A stretch of 64,000 nt of DNA, taken from assembly GCA_020284085.1 (NCBI GenBank), contig JACEVL010000414.1:1-64000 (forward strand). Direction: 5' to 3'. How positions within the stretch are numbered: the stretch's first letter is position 1; every line of letters starts with the position of its first letter. This document shows positions 53,701-64,000 of this stretch, piece by piece. This DNA comes from Aporrectodea caliginosa (lineage: Eukaryota > Annelida > Clitellata > Crassiclitellata > Lumbricidae). The notes under the pieces are model-generated. The model was not told the DNA's origin. It saw only the letters and a program-made list of their open reading frames with translations, and ran no database searches. The translations under genes were made by a program, and so were the position numbers.

Positions 53701-54315
53701 TACCGCCGGTAGAGGGCAGAAGACACAAAGCAAAATCAAAAATATTTTGCACACAACTTACTCTAACATACTGGCAACTTTGCATCACTATTAGAAAACG
53801 TTTGCTCAAAAAATTGTTTTAGGCCTACTCCACCCTAATAATCACTCGAAATGGCTAAAATGGCGAAAGATTTCGCGTCAAAGGCCATTAGTACGGATGC
53901 AGAGCACGCTAATGAATAGATCGGATTGTTCCTAGATGCTATATATAGTTATATACATGTAAGTATAGAACACTGTTTCCGAGGACATGTCAAGTCCTCA
54001 TAAACCATCAGCAATCGGTGTATATATAAGTCCTCATAAACCACCGGCGATCGGTATTTATATATAAGTCCCAATAAACCACCCGCAATCGGTATTTATA
54101 TATAAGTCCCCATAAACCACCCGCAATCGGTAGATATTTAAGTCCCCATAAACCATCCGCAATCGGTATATATATATAGGTCCTCTTAAACCACCCGCAA
54201 TCGGTATATAATTATATATATATATATAGTCCTCATAAACCACACTCAATCGGTATATACATATGTCCCCATAATTACGTTGACATACTGAGTCCGCTCA
54301 AACCACCAGCGATAA
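53700..54315. repeat. Second copy of the 9.9-10.5 kb block
   Basis: This ~615-bp block is nearly identical to 9905-10515, including all nine 36-48-bp units. Differences are few: a 6-bp insertion (GGCCTA) at ~53822, a TATAGT insertion near 53945, and a different microsatellite at the right end, (TA)n instead of (GATA)n. Confidence 0.9.

Positions 54316-54388
<73 letters not shown>
54316..54388. repeat. (TA)n microsatellite
   Basis: About 36 TA units. Confidence 0.95.
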
Positions 54389-54390
<2 letters not shown>

Positions 54391-54720
54391 GTTGCCATAT
54401 GTATTTTCCTCCAGGTCTGTAGATTTAAGAGAAATTTCTTCTCAGTATTACTCATGTCGAGTATTATAAGTTAACTATTATAAGGTCTGTTGCTTACAGT
54501 TGTGATAATTTTTGCAACTGCCAGGTTAAGTAATTTTAATAATAACGCAGTAAGAAATCTGGGAAATTTGAATGACTTGACATAATATAAAAGTTCTTCA
54601 GTAACAAATGAAGCAGTCTGGTTGCTTTTGATTTCTTCCTTTGCCCCTATTAAATGTGAACTTGATTAGGCTATCTGGAGAATTTGTATGCTTTTGGTGG
54701 TCGATAAGTGAATTTATTTG
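54389..54720. other. Non-coding, no recognised feature
   Basis: AT-rich sequence without recognised repeats or motifs. Confidence 0.4.
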
Positions 54721-54724
54721 TTTA

Positions 54725-55345
54725 CTAGACGTTGCTACTCCGTTTTGCACGGATTATCTCTATCTTTAATGTCCTCCCGGCCTAAACATAATAGTAGACG
54801 AAACTCGGCCGTTCTTCTATTACCTCGTTGTAGTGGGGCGCCGTGCTTGTGCATTTTCTCCAGTAATTTCGAATTCCTGTAAAAGTTTTGTTTTCAGTAC
54901 CAATTTGACGGTCCGTGAATCAATTTTGGTCCCAGGGAAAGCATTCTTGTAAAAAAATAACGCGTGGGGTTCGAAATTTACTCCAGCCTATGCGAAATGT
55001 GTATTTTGGTCTAGCCATTTCAAATTGATGAAAAACTTTCTTTTTCAGTACAAATTTGAAGGTAGGCCTAATGGTGTTTAGATCAATTTGGTCAGAGGCG
55101 AGGCATTCATATAAAAAATGAATCGTGGGGATTAAAAACCTCCCTCCGGCGGCCTATGCGAAATAGGTGTATTTTGCTACAGTCATTTCAAATTGATGTA
55201 AGTTTCTTATCAGTAACAATAATTTGAAGGTAGGCCTACATGTAATGGTCTATTAGGCCTATAGATTAATTTTGTTCCGAGGGTAAAGCTTTCAGATAAA
55301 AAAATTAAGCGTGAAGTTTCGAAACTCCCTCCGGTCTATGCAAAA
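54725..55345. repeat. ~170-bp diverged tandem repeat x3
   Basis: Units share CATTTCAAATTGATG ... CAGTAxxAATTTGAAGG ... AAAAAATxAAxCGTGxxG ... CTCCxxCCTATGCGAAAT. The left border TGCACGGATTATCTCTATC resembles the CACGGGTTATCTCTAC words inside the Helitron at 29.3 kb, so this may be a decayed relative. Confidence 0.6.
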
Positions 55346-57460
55346 TACGTAAACTGTTGTAACTTTTGGTTGGATGATCCGATCTGAACATGTGTGGTAT
55401 GTATATAGATTGAAGTTGGATTGATAAAAAATAATGCTAGATTGGGCGAATAATATGCGACGCTAAAGTACACGTTTACCCAATTTCAGTTTGTAAGCTG
55501 TCCTATTTTGTAACAACTGACTTATTTAAGACCAGATTAAAATCAGTCTGAAGTGTGGCAGACACATTTTTATATTTAGGCTACATTTTACTCGCTTTCC
55601 ACCAGTGGCCATGGATGCCATATTACTGATGGTTTGTTGCTACCCAACTAAACCCAATTAGGATGAAATAAATTTGATTTGCCGGGAGAATTAAATCGTA
55701 GCAGACTTAAAATTATCATTGCTAACAAAAAATAGTATAGGCCTATCTGTGAAATAATCATGTCTGTAGCTTTGTAATTGCATTAACCGTACAGTCACAA
55801 AGTGAGAGTTTACATAAAGTGGTTAGTGAAAACAATAAAAACAAGTCGAACAAGAATTCCTTATCAATTTAATAAAAGTTTAGATTAGTTAAAGTGCATA
55901 CTAAGACAGACACAGAATACTTTAATTAGGTTTAAAATGTTTCCAAAATGCAGTGTGTATGGTAAAACAGAAATATCCAGAGTCCACTATAATGCTTGCA
56001 GGTGAGTGAAAACTAATGATGAAACAGCGAGAAGGATCCCTAATCATAATGAATGCAAATAAAATAATGGTGACGAACTAAAATAGCTCAATATAAGTTT
56101 AGGCGTCTACTTAGACACACGCATAATTGAACTACAAACGCTAATAAAAATTAATGTCAGAAGCATCGCCAACAAGTCCTACAGTGTGTTTGGTCAAACA
56201 TGAACATTCAGTTCTTTCGTACAATTGAAGTTCTTTGCTTTGAAAACTAAAACGATGATGCGCATTTAGCCGCATTGAGCAACTCAACACTTCCATTTTC
56301 TGCTGCTTCGATAATCAGATGACATTTTCAGATGTTATTTTGGTCGACAGTAGTCGTGATTTTAGTAGAGACTAAGATTGTTCTCCTGGAAATTGAATAA
56401 GCATGCTTCATTCACCTCAATCTTTATAATCACATTTTTAGGATAATACATGTACTTTCTTATCATTTGTCAATATCCATTTTCCATCCAAAAACTTGGA
56501 ACATTTCTTCTTAACAGTGCCGAAAGTTCATCACTTTTTGTAGGGATCATTGCCATTTTAGATCATTTTCATAATTTCACAATGCTAAAAGTGAATGAAA
56601 CTAAACCAATTGAAATAAAAATAATTATTTAACTTTTCTAAGTTTTAGATTTTGCAAAAACTACTGAAACGTTCAAGGTAGAACAGAAGGGAAATGAGTG
56701 CAGAAGAAAACATAAATTGTCATGGTATATTCCAAACATGCAGTGATCATAACCTGTCACTTTTCGAATTCTTTTTGCTGATCAATCCAGTCTGTATATC
56801 AATGTAATCTTTCTCCGTTAGATACAGAAACTCCCGTCTTCTTGAATCACCTAACAATCATTCTGTTTCATGTGTCAGGTCTACTGTCAGGAGGATATCT
56901 GTGGCAACAGCAGCTTCATAAATCATGAACGAAATATACGAACACATATTTAGCATTATAGAAATCCCCCTTTAAACTACTTTATACCTTCAACAGATAC
57001 AACTGTCTGCGGAATTTGAAATGATCCTCGAGATTACAGAGGTTATACAATTGATTTCCGAGAAGACTTTAGATTCTTTCAAGGTATTTTCCTTCTGAAT
57101 CTGCAGAGCGGAAATGTCTTGCGAATACCGACAGGCATAACCGGCACTGGAAGAGCTACATTCAATATCGATCTTAGCGCGAATTCATTGACTGGAAAAT
57201 CGCTAGTTTTTAATTAACCTGATACAGAAATTGTCCCTCGTGTGAATAATGAACACGAGAGCGTGAGAACGGTTTCAGGCATTTACGGCAAAGATAGACC
57301 TTTAAGACTGGAGCAGTGAGCAAGTGTGTCCAATGTTAACGTCATGTATAAAACATCTAAAACTAATACAGCATTAATTAACATCTTAAACCTATATACA
57401 ATAATCCCACATAGGCTTCTTCTGCTCTCAGACATCAGATCCTGCTCAAATGGGAATAAT
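55346..57460. other. Non-coding, no recognised gene
   Basis: The only open frame of note (56450-56632) has no recognised domain. This stretch lies downstream of the zinc-finger gene and contains no recognised transposon. Confidence 0.5.
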
Positions 57461-57461
57461 G

Positions 57462-57467
57462 TTTATT
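57462..57467 (-). terminator. Candidate poly(A) signal AATAAA
   Basis: On the minus strand AATAAA lies ~85 bp downstream of the zinc-finger stop codon, a plausible polyadenylation signal for that gene. Confidence 0.5.
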
Positions 57468-57552
57468 GTTTCGCTACATAACTGAATGTTCTGTGGCTTA
57501 TGTACGAATTTCAACATGATTTTGTAGATTCCGAAAATGATTATTATAGACA

Positions 57553-59808
57553 TTAATGGTTTCTCTCAGTATGAATTCTTCTATGTTTTTTTAGATCTGA
57601 AGTGCGTGAGAATGTTTTCTGACACAGATGGCAAAGGTATGGTTTCTCTCCAGTATGTGTTATCATGTGCCTCTTTACATGGGATTTCCGATTAGCTTTA
57701 AACTCACATAAATGACACTGGTACGGTTTCTCTCCCGTATGAATTCTTCCATGACTCCTTAGAGTGGAAGAGCGGTTGAAACTTTTTCTACATACTTGGC
57801 ATAGGTAAGCCTTCTCACCAGTATGAACTCTAACATGATCAGATAGACTAGAAGAATGGGAAAAACTCTTTTTACATGTCTGGCATAGGAAAGGTCTCTC
57901 TCCGGTATGGGTTCTCATGTGATTCTTGAATTCGCCACGGTATTTATACGCTTTGGAACATGACTGGCATTGGTATGGTTTCTCTCCAGTATGGCTTCTC
58001 AAGTGAGTTTGGACACCAGATGGGCGTGTGAATGTTTTCGTACACAACTGACACTGGTATTTCTCTCCAGTATGGATTTTACTATGTCCTTTTAGAGAAG
58101 ATGATTGGGAAAAGCTTCGTTTACATATCTGACATTGGTATGGTTTCTCTCCTGTATGAGTTCTTTTGTGAACCTGTAAATGATGATATTGTGTGAATGA
58201 TTTATGGCATAACTGACATTGGTATGGTTTTTCTCCAGTATGGATTCTAATATGAACTTGTAGATCTGCAGTTTGGGAAAATGTCTTTGTGCAAACCTGA
58301 CACAGAAATTGTTTCACTCCGGAGTGTGTTTGCTCATGGCTTCTTAGACCTGAAATGTTTGAGAATACCTTCCGACACACCTGGCAAAGGTATGGTTTTT
58401 CTCCAGTATGTACTCTTTCATGACATTTCAAACTGGAAGATTGGGAAAAGCGTTTTTGGCATAGCAGGCACCGGTAAGGCCTATCTCCTGTATGAGTTCT
58501 CACGTGAGTCGTTAGAGAATAATGGTATGCGAAAGCTTTAGGACATAGCTGGCATTTGTATGGTTTATGTCCACTATGAATTCTGACATGATTCTTTAGA
58601 CTGGAAGATTCGGAGAAACGTTTTTGACATTCCTGGCATTGGAATGGTCTCTCTCCAGTATGGGTTCTCATGTGAGTCTTGAATTTACTATGGTATGCGA
58701 ACGTTTTCGGGCAAAATTCACATAGGTATGGTTTCTTTCCGGTATGGAGCCTTATATGAATTTGCAGGTTTGTAAACTGTGAAAATGATTTCTGACAAAA
58801 CTGGCACAGATACGGTTTCTCTCCGCTATGAATCTCAACATGATTTTGTAGACTGGTAGCATTAGACAATAGTTTATGACATATTTGGCATAGAAATTGT
58901 TTCTCACCTGTATGGGTTCTCCAGTGAACTCGTAGAGAATAATTTTGTGCGAATGTTTTCTGGCATAACTGGCATTGGTAAGGTTTTTCTCCAGTATGAA
59001 TTCTAACATGCCTTCGTAGACCAGAAGATCTGAAAAACCTGTTCTTACATACCTGACATTGATATGGTTTGTCTCCAGTGTGGACTCTAAAATGGACTCG
59101 TAGATACGAAGAATGAGAAAATACTTTTTTACGTACCTCACACTGAAATGGTTTCTCTCCAGTATGAGTTCTACTGTGAGCCTGCAGATTACAAAGATGT
59201 GTGAATGCCCTCTGGCATAATTGGCATCGATGTGGTTTTTCTCCAGTATGGATTCTAGCATGAACTTGTAGACTGGAATATTGGGAATATCTCCGTTTAC
59301 ATATCTGACATTGGTATGGTTTCTCTCCAGTATGGGTTCTAACATGAAGCTGTAGATTGGATGATATTGAAAATTTCTTTTGGCATACCTGGCAGTTAAA
59401 CGGTTTCTCTCCAGTATGGGTCAAAGCGTGTTTTTTCAGATCTGAAGAGTATGCAAATGTTTTCTGACATATTAGGCAATGGTATGGTTTCTCTCCAGTA
59501 TGAATCCTAATATGATCTGTTACATGAGACGATTGGGAATATCTTTTATTACATATCTGACATTCGTATGGTTTCTCACCAGTGTGGATTCTCATGTGTC
59601 CCTTTAGGTGACTGGGGCAATTAAACACTTTCTCACATAAATCGCATACGTAGGCCATTTCTTTGGTGCGAATTCTCTTGTTTTCTTTCGTGTGACCATT
59701 CGGCAGAAATGAATTATGAGATAGCTGGGAACTTTGCATAGTTTCTTGTTTTGCACTTTCGATGGAATTTGCAAGTGAGTGATTGGAATGAATGCTCTCC
59801 GACTTCAA
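57553..59808 (-). CDS. C2H2 zinc-finger protein, 25 fingers
   Basis: A single uninterrupted frame of 751 codons. Residues ~54-747 are 25 tandem C2H2 fingers, almost all joined by TGEKPY/F-type linkers, as in DNA-binding transcription factors of the Krueppel type. Finger 7 has lost its second Cys (CEVRK), and the linker before finger 20 lacks Pro (TGEKYQC). The N-terminal ~50 residues are Ser-rich with no KRAB, BTB or ZAD domain. The given first codon is TTG; the first ATG is residue 24 (59739). The frame stays open upstream towards a good 3' splice site near 59885 (TTTGTTTTTCACAG on the minus strand), so this is probably the last exon of a spliced gene. Function: nuclear sequence-specific DNA binding by family; target unknown. 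Confidence 0.9.
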   Translation of the reverse strand: MKSESIHSNHSLANSIESAKQETMQSSQLSHNSFLPNGHTKENKRIRTKEMAYVCDLCEKVFNCPSHLKGHMRIHTGEKPYECQICNKRYSQSSHVTDHIRIHTGEKPYHCLICQKTFAYSSDLKKHALTHTGEKPFNCQVCQKKFSISSNLQLHVRTHTGEKPYQCQICKRRYSQYSSLQVHARIHTGEKPHRCQLCQRAFTHLCNLQAHSRTHTGEKPFQCEVRKKVFSHSSYLRVHFRVHTGDKPYQCQVCKNRFFRSSGLRRHVRIHTGEKPYQCQLCQKTFAQNYSLRVHWRTHTGEKQFLCQICHKLLSNATSLQNHVEIHSGEKPYLCQFCQKSFSQFTNLQIHIRLHTGKKPYLCEFCPKTFAYHSKFKTHMRTHTGERPFQCQECQKRFSESSSLKNHVRIHSGHKPYKCQLCPKAFAYHYSLTTHVRTHTGDRPYRCLLCQKRFSQSSSLKCHERVHTGEKPYLCQVCRKVFSNISGLRSHEQTHSGVKQFLCQVCTKTFSQTADLQVHIRIHTGEKPYQCQLCHKSFTQYHHLQVHKRTHTGEKPYQCQICKRSFSQSSSLKGHSKIHTGEKYQCQLCTKTFTRPSGVQTHLRSHTGEKPYQCQSCSKAYKYRGEFKNHMRTHTGERPFLCQTCKKSFSHSSSLSDHVRVHTGEKAYLCQVCRKSFNRSSTLRSHGRIHTGEKPYQCHLCEFKANRKSHVKRHMITHTGEKPYLCHLCQKTFSRTSDLKKHRRIHTERNH

Positions 59809-59835
59809 TAAAGGAAATGAAGATGCTAGGCCTTC

Positions 59836-59882
59836 TAATTTCCGTGACTCAGTAGGCCTAATTTCCGTGACTCAGTAGGCCT
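59836..59882. repeat. 23-bp tandem duplication at the zinc-finger exon border
   Basis: CTAATTTCCGTGACTCAGTAGGC occurs twice in a row (59837-59859, 59860-59882), between the candidate splice acceptor and the coding frame. On the minus strand each copy ends in AATTAG, so it supplies alternative AG acceptors and an in-frame stop in the longer exon version. Confidence 0.65.
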
Positions 59883-60180
59883 ACCTGTGAAAAACAAACA
59901 TTTTAGTCTCTGCATTCGGGCGTAATAAAGTACTGATTAACTGCTAATCTTGAAATTTGACATGTACCGACTGGAGACATAATAAATGGCGTAGTCTTCA
60001 CTAATTAGGTTCAGCTCGAAAGCGGTGAAGATAACAAAACTCGTTTATATGCCTTCAAGCTCTTACTTCTGTTTCGAAATGATAGAAAGAAGGGAGTTAC
60101 AGTAGTCGAGACGGCTGGAGACCAGGACACTGTTTGAAACAAATCAGGACGTAAGAGAATGCGGTCTAATTCTGAGGATA
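59883..60180. other. Upstream of the zinc-finger exon, no recognised feature
   Basis: A candidate acceptor lies at ~59885-59900 (minus). No upstream exon could be identified. Confidence 0.4.
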
Positions 60181-60182
60181 TC

Positions 60183-60785
60183 ACAATCAATCAATCAATC
60201 AATCAATCAATTCTTTTATTGATCACCATAATACTATCACAAACAAATACAATCAAGACATTCATGTGCAGTGGCGTCAATAGGCAGACCCAAAGGAACA
60301 TAAGGTTCCGCTAGCAGGGTCACCCTAGTTTCATCAATCATTAATCTAACAGTATTTTGTTTATTCATCATTTACAACAGTACGTCTTCAAACAATCCTT
60401 GTTATGGTGTCCATAGTTATTCTTACAGGAAATAAAACAATCTTCAAACAACAAATGCAGAGTTAACTAGTAAGCTTATCATAAAAAACAGAGCAATAAA
60501 AATATAATAAAATAATAAAATAAAATAAATAAATAAAAGAGTAATGCATACACAATCCATGTAGTAAATCTTAAACAGTTGCAGTCAAAAGGTGAACTTT
60601 TAATTTATTTTTGAACTGATAGACTGTGGGTAAACAAGTAAGTTCTTTGGGCAGGGAGTTCCAAAGCAGCGAAAGTGGCAGTGGACATATAAATGCATAT
60701 AAGCTAATGCCTTAATTTGAGTCAAACGAAACGCCCATATTAGCCTATAGCCGTCTGAACAGCTGCGCCGTATGACAGAAGTGAC
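60183..60785 (-). mobile_element. LINE C-terminal fragment and 3' end, (AATC)n tail
   Basis: AATCAATCAATCAATC at 60185-60211 precedes a 3' UTR with AAGGTTCCGCTAGCAGGGTCACC. Further in, the minus strand reads ...CFGTPCPKNLLVYPQSISSKIN in broken frames, resembling the LINE end W-N-S-L-P-x-x-L followed by a helix. Strongly diverged. Confidence 0.5.
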
Positions 60786-60799
60786 CAGATGGAGTTCCA

Positions 60800-61100
60800 A
60801 ATCAATCAATCAATCAATCAATCGTTTATTTGTAGTCAAACAACAATAAACAATAATGTTACAAATCAGATTGCACTTTTAAGTATTGATTGTTGAATGC
60901 CACAAGGGAAGGCCCTGAAGGGATCAAAGATCCCGCTAAGTAGGGACACCTCTATATAATTTCAACAGAATAATAATTATGTGGCGACCGAAAGATGGTT
61001 TAATTAGCATAACAGTTGTTGACTTGATTAACATAAAAAAATCTTAACTAACCTTAACTAATTTAAACTAAATATCGAAAGTTATAGGAATGAGTGGGTA
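60800..61100 (-). mobile_element. LINE 3' UTR, inverted copy
   Basis: Starts with (AATC)n and CGTTTATTTGTAGTCAAACAAC and contains GGGATCAAAGATCCCGCTAAG. It matches 51303-51600 closely over ~290 bp and lies head-on against the plus-strand LINE that begins at 61101. Confidence 0.8.
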
Positions 61101-62312
61101 ATGCAGTTAAACAATGTATCACCAATCATGTTTTTTATTTTATTTGCAGATGACACCAACGTTTTTTACTCTCACCGTTCTTTACAAACCCTTACTCAGG
61201 TCATAAATACAGAGCTTACTCTAGTGGCGGATTGGTTTTCTGCTAATAAACTAACCCTTAACCTAGATAAAACAAACTTCATACTGTTCAAATCCCATAG
61301 GAAAATAGGTCCCTCGGATGACTCGTTAAGATTATCCATCAATGGCATTCCTATTACCAGAGTCACCTCTACTAAATTTGTAGGTGTTCACGTGGACCAA
61401 CATTTGACCTGGAAAGAACATATAAAAACTATTTCTGACAAAATTGCTAAAAACATTGGTATTCTAACTCGAACTGCATACTTGTTGCCCTCCTGCATAC
61501 GCCTAAAATTATATTACTCGTTGGTTTACCCCTATCTTACTTATTGTAATATGGTATGGGCATCTACTTATGACTCTAGACTACGGAGATTAATTCTATT
61601 GCAAAAACGTGCAGTTCGTATCATTATGGGAGTTCCAAGGTGCGTTCATTCTGGACCACTATTTACTGACTTGAAGCTACTTAAACTAGAGCAGATTCGA
61701 ACATTACAAATTGGCCTATTTATGTACCGTTATGAACATGGTTTACTTCCAGCATGTTTTAAGGGATTTTTTCATCTAGGATCCGATGTTCATACTCACT
61801 ACACCAGAAACTTTAACTCTTATCGCCCCATATATGCACACACCAATACTCGCTTATTTTCCATAAAATCTGTTGGCTCCACAACCTGGAACATGCTTCC
61901 CTCTCACATACGTTGTGCCCCGCACCTACGATACTTAAAAAAAATGCTGCATGCCTTCCTGATTAATGGAAATTAGCTATAACATACCCTACCGGATATT
62001 CTTTTTCACTGTTAGTTAAGGTTTTCGTTTTGTTCTTCATTTTTATACGGTTTTGAATTGTGTTTATCATGTACTGTGTACTATGTACTATACTGTTTGC
62101 ATTACTGTATGAAACTTGATGTTGCACTGTTTGTTAAGAATTTAGCTATCACTAATTCAAATTTCTGAAATGTTGTTTTAGGTGTCCCTAGTTAGCGGGA
62201 TCTTGATCCCTTTTGGGACTCCTCTTGCGGCCAATCCTGATATTTTGTTAAATGTTATGTGATTTTTATTTGACATGGCTTCAATAAAAGAGTTTTGATT
62301 GATTGATTGATT
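61101..62312 (+). pseudogene. LINE ORF2 C-terminal half with 3' UTR and (TTGA)n tail
   Basis: The 291-codon frame begins at the RT active site (FILFADDTNVFYS), followed by INTELTLVADWFSANKLTLNLDKTNFILF, FVGVHVDQHLTWKEHI, and the C-terminal LILLQKRAVRIIMG and WNMLPSHIR. It is intact from the FADD box to the stop. The 3' UTR has the GGGATCTTGATCCC stem-loop and AATAAAAGAG before GATTGATTGATTGATT. It is a 5'-truncated insertion; RTE-X/Rex1-like or Jockey-group affinity is uncertain. Confidence 0.85.
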
Positions 62313-63066
62313 TGAATAAAATATTGATACATCAAAACATTAATAACTTTCAACTAAATAAGTGCGAAGAGAAGAAACTCCGATCTTGATGGGTTTAAAG
62401 CAATCTTTTTCTGTCATCCAGTTCGCAAGTTTATAAATTTTTCACTGATAATTTACGAGGATATTCTGCTGAGAAGAAAAATGTAGATAGATCTGCAGAA
62501 ACTGACATAATATCGAGAACTTTGGTATCTTAACGGAAAATTTGAAAGATTACCTCTTCCAATGTCGGTGATGAAAGTGACGTCATACAGTAACATAGCT
62601 CTAGCATTTTGTGACCAAGGAGATTTCATCGAGTGCAAGAGATGTCAATCAGTCGTAAAAGCGCTTCGCAGCTATAATTAGGCCCTACATAAAATAATTA
62701 AAATACATCTGATAGGTCTAACATTACGTAACCTACTTAAATAATATCAAATTATTTTACGAGTAGGCTAATCAGCACATATCATATAGCCTTCACAGAT
62801 GTTCCGAGATTAGAACAAATTGCGAGAAATAAGTAGGCCTACTTAGGACGCGTGAAAAAGTAAAGAATATAATTAGGCCTATGTAGAGAACTGCATGCCG
62901 AGCTCACGCCACTTAAATAATTATGACACCTGTTACGCTATGTTTCGGCTGTTAAAGAATTGTAAGGGTTGATTTTAAGTGACCGAAATTTCATAGGCTA
63001 CCTAGAGTAGCCTACTTTATGGTGAATTAGGATAAACAATCATTTTCTTTAGCAATAGGTCTCAGT
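62313..63066. other. Non-coding, no recognised gene
   Basis: No recognised domain in the open frame 62453-62638. TAGGCCTA occurs twice here. Confidence 0.45.
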
Positions 63067-64000
63067 CATTAACCCTCGGGCTACCAAGGGGGGGTGGTTG
63101 CCACCCCCCCCTAGGTTTTATTCATTTCAAACTTTTTCCGTATGGAATAAAAATTTGACCTTTTAGGTAGCTGTAGGGGGTTCATTTACACACGTTTTGA
63201 GGTAAAATGTGAGATGATATCTCACACCGTTCAAAAGTTATAGCCAATATACCCGAGGCACCAGGGGGTGGATACCCCCTAGACTTTCGACTATATCTTA
63301 TCTGTCATTTAATATTAAGAGACACAAATTATACCATTCTATAGAGGGAATGTGGGGCTACATTTCTATGGTCACTGAGTTGACCTGTGACAACCGGAAG
63401 TGCTCAAAATAAATAATAATACGCGTAATATGCGTGAAAAATGGCTGAATGGAAGGACTCCCCCTTAGTTTTTGTCTGTAGCATATTCATTTGTCTTCCT
63501 GGAAGAGAAACAAAGATACCATTCTTTAGAGGGAATGTAGGGCTTCATTTGCATACCTACATCTTTGTCTTTTGAATACCGGAAGTGATCAAAATAAATA
63601 ATAATACGCGTAATCTGTGTGAAAATCGCTGAATACAGCATTACAACGTAAACCGATATATATGTATGGATATATATGTATGGATGTACATTTATACTAT
63701 ATAAACATGTGTAGGGATGATTTTGTGTATCTTTTATACATGGATTAGTTTCAAAACACACATAATCTTATATTTGTTTATCCAAAAAGTAGAAAATGTA
63801 CGCAATAATATACAATATTGCTAATTAATGGGTTCCGTTGTTAAAAGTGATGTAATTTCGAGGTGCATTCACATAATGTACAACTAAATATACCATTCTG
63901 TGCAGAAATGAATGCTGAATCCATTGCTATATTACAAGTTATGATATGTGAAACCAAACACGAAATCCAGGGGGGTGGTAACCACCACCCCTTGGTAGTC
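63067..64000 (-). mobile_element. TTAA-MITE copy, runs past the window
   Basis: The left end is TTAACCCTCGGGCTACCAA at 63071. The interior matches 2391-3254 in inverse, including the GATGATATCTCACACCGTTC block and two ~175-bp units. The last bases CAGGGGGGTGGTAACCACC show that the right end is near; the closing TTAA is outside the window. Confidence 0.8.

Noticed and set aside
58752..59345. 197-aa ORF on the minus strand in the zinc-finger region
   Set aside because: An out-of-frame reading of the repeated finger DNA; the true frame has all Cys/His pairs.

Overview
This window is a repeat-dominated stretch of an animal nuclear genome. Several signs point to a marine invertebrate, most likely a deuterostome such as an echinoderm; the species cannot be fixed from the sequence. 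These signs are a very high load of CR1/L2-, RTE- and other LINE fragments, a LINE ORF with a virus-type 2A-like peptide, hAT, piggyBac, TTAA-MITE and Helitron elements, a long C2H2 zinc-finger gene, and at least 20 copies of the palindrome TAGGCCTA. Nothing bacterial is present.

Layout. 0-6 kb: a small MITE, a hAT fragment, LINE reverse-transcriptase relics, a piggyBac relic sitting in a LINE, and TTAA-type MITEs. 6-11 kb: a 2.1-kb element made of a ~152-bp repeat array that flips orientation (a large palindrome), flanked by a ~70-bp direct duplication, then a segmental repeat that recurs at 53.7 kb. 11.25-13.5 kb: a transposon with ~145-bp terminal inverted repeats carrying a tRNA-like SINE. 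13.5-15.9 kb: three diverged copies of a LINE C-terminal endonuclease-like domain, separated by (AAT)n tracts. 16.5-22 kb: a second piggyBac-family copy filled with GA-rich minisatellite, an RTE-type LINE and a hAT-like non-autonomous element. 24-27 kb: a relic of an unrecognised repeat gene split by an L2/CR1 LINE.

28.0-34.9 kb is the most distinctive region: a decayed, compact, divergently arranged DNA-virus-like (Polinton/adintovirus-like in the broad sense) insertion. A protein-primed family B DNA polymerase and a small Cys-rich protein lie on the minus strand. On the plus strand are a dUTPase-fold-like protein, a coiled-coil/two-membrane-segment protein, a conserved DUF8207-like protein, a small basic protein, and the first codons of a probable capsid gene that is cut off by a (TTTTAA)n expansion. 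A 999-bp Helitron interrupts the polymerase. No integrase, packaging ATPase, protease or complete capsid gene is visible, so this is a fragment.

35-46 kb: microsatellites, LINE ends, and a 2.85-kb hAT element (TIRs, 8-bp target duplication) that contains a nested 737-bp insert with a 52-bp direct duplication. 47-49.7 kb: a CR1-type reverse transcriptase on plus and, on minus, a LINE endonuclease ORF with a 2A-like motif. 50-57.5 kb: LINE tails, hairpins, the second copy of the 53.7-kb repeat, and a stretch with no recognised gene. 57.5-59.8 kb: the only apparently intact host-type gene, a C2H2 zinc-finger protein with 25 fingers on the minus strand. 60-64 kb: more LINE pieces and a TTAA-MITE copy running off the window.

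All family assignments rest on reading motifs and repeat ends by eye; no database search was run. Boundaries given to the base are where terminal repeats or target duplications could be read; the others are approximate.
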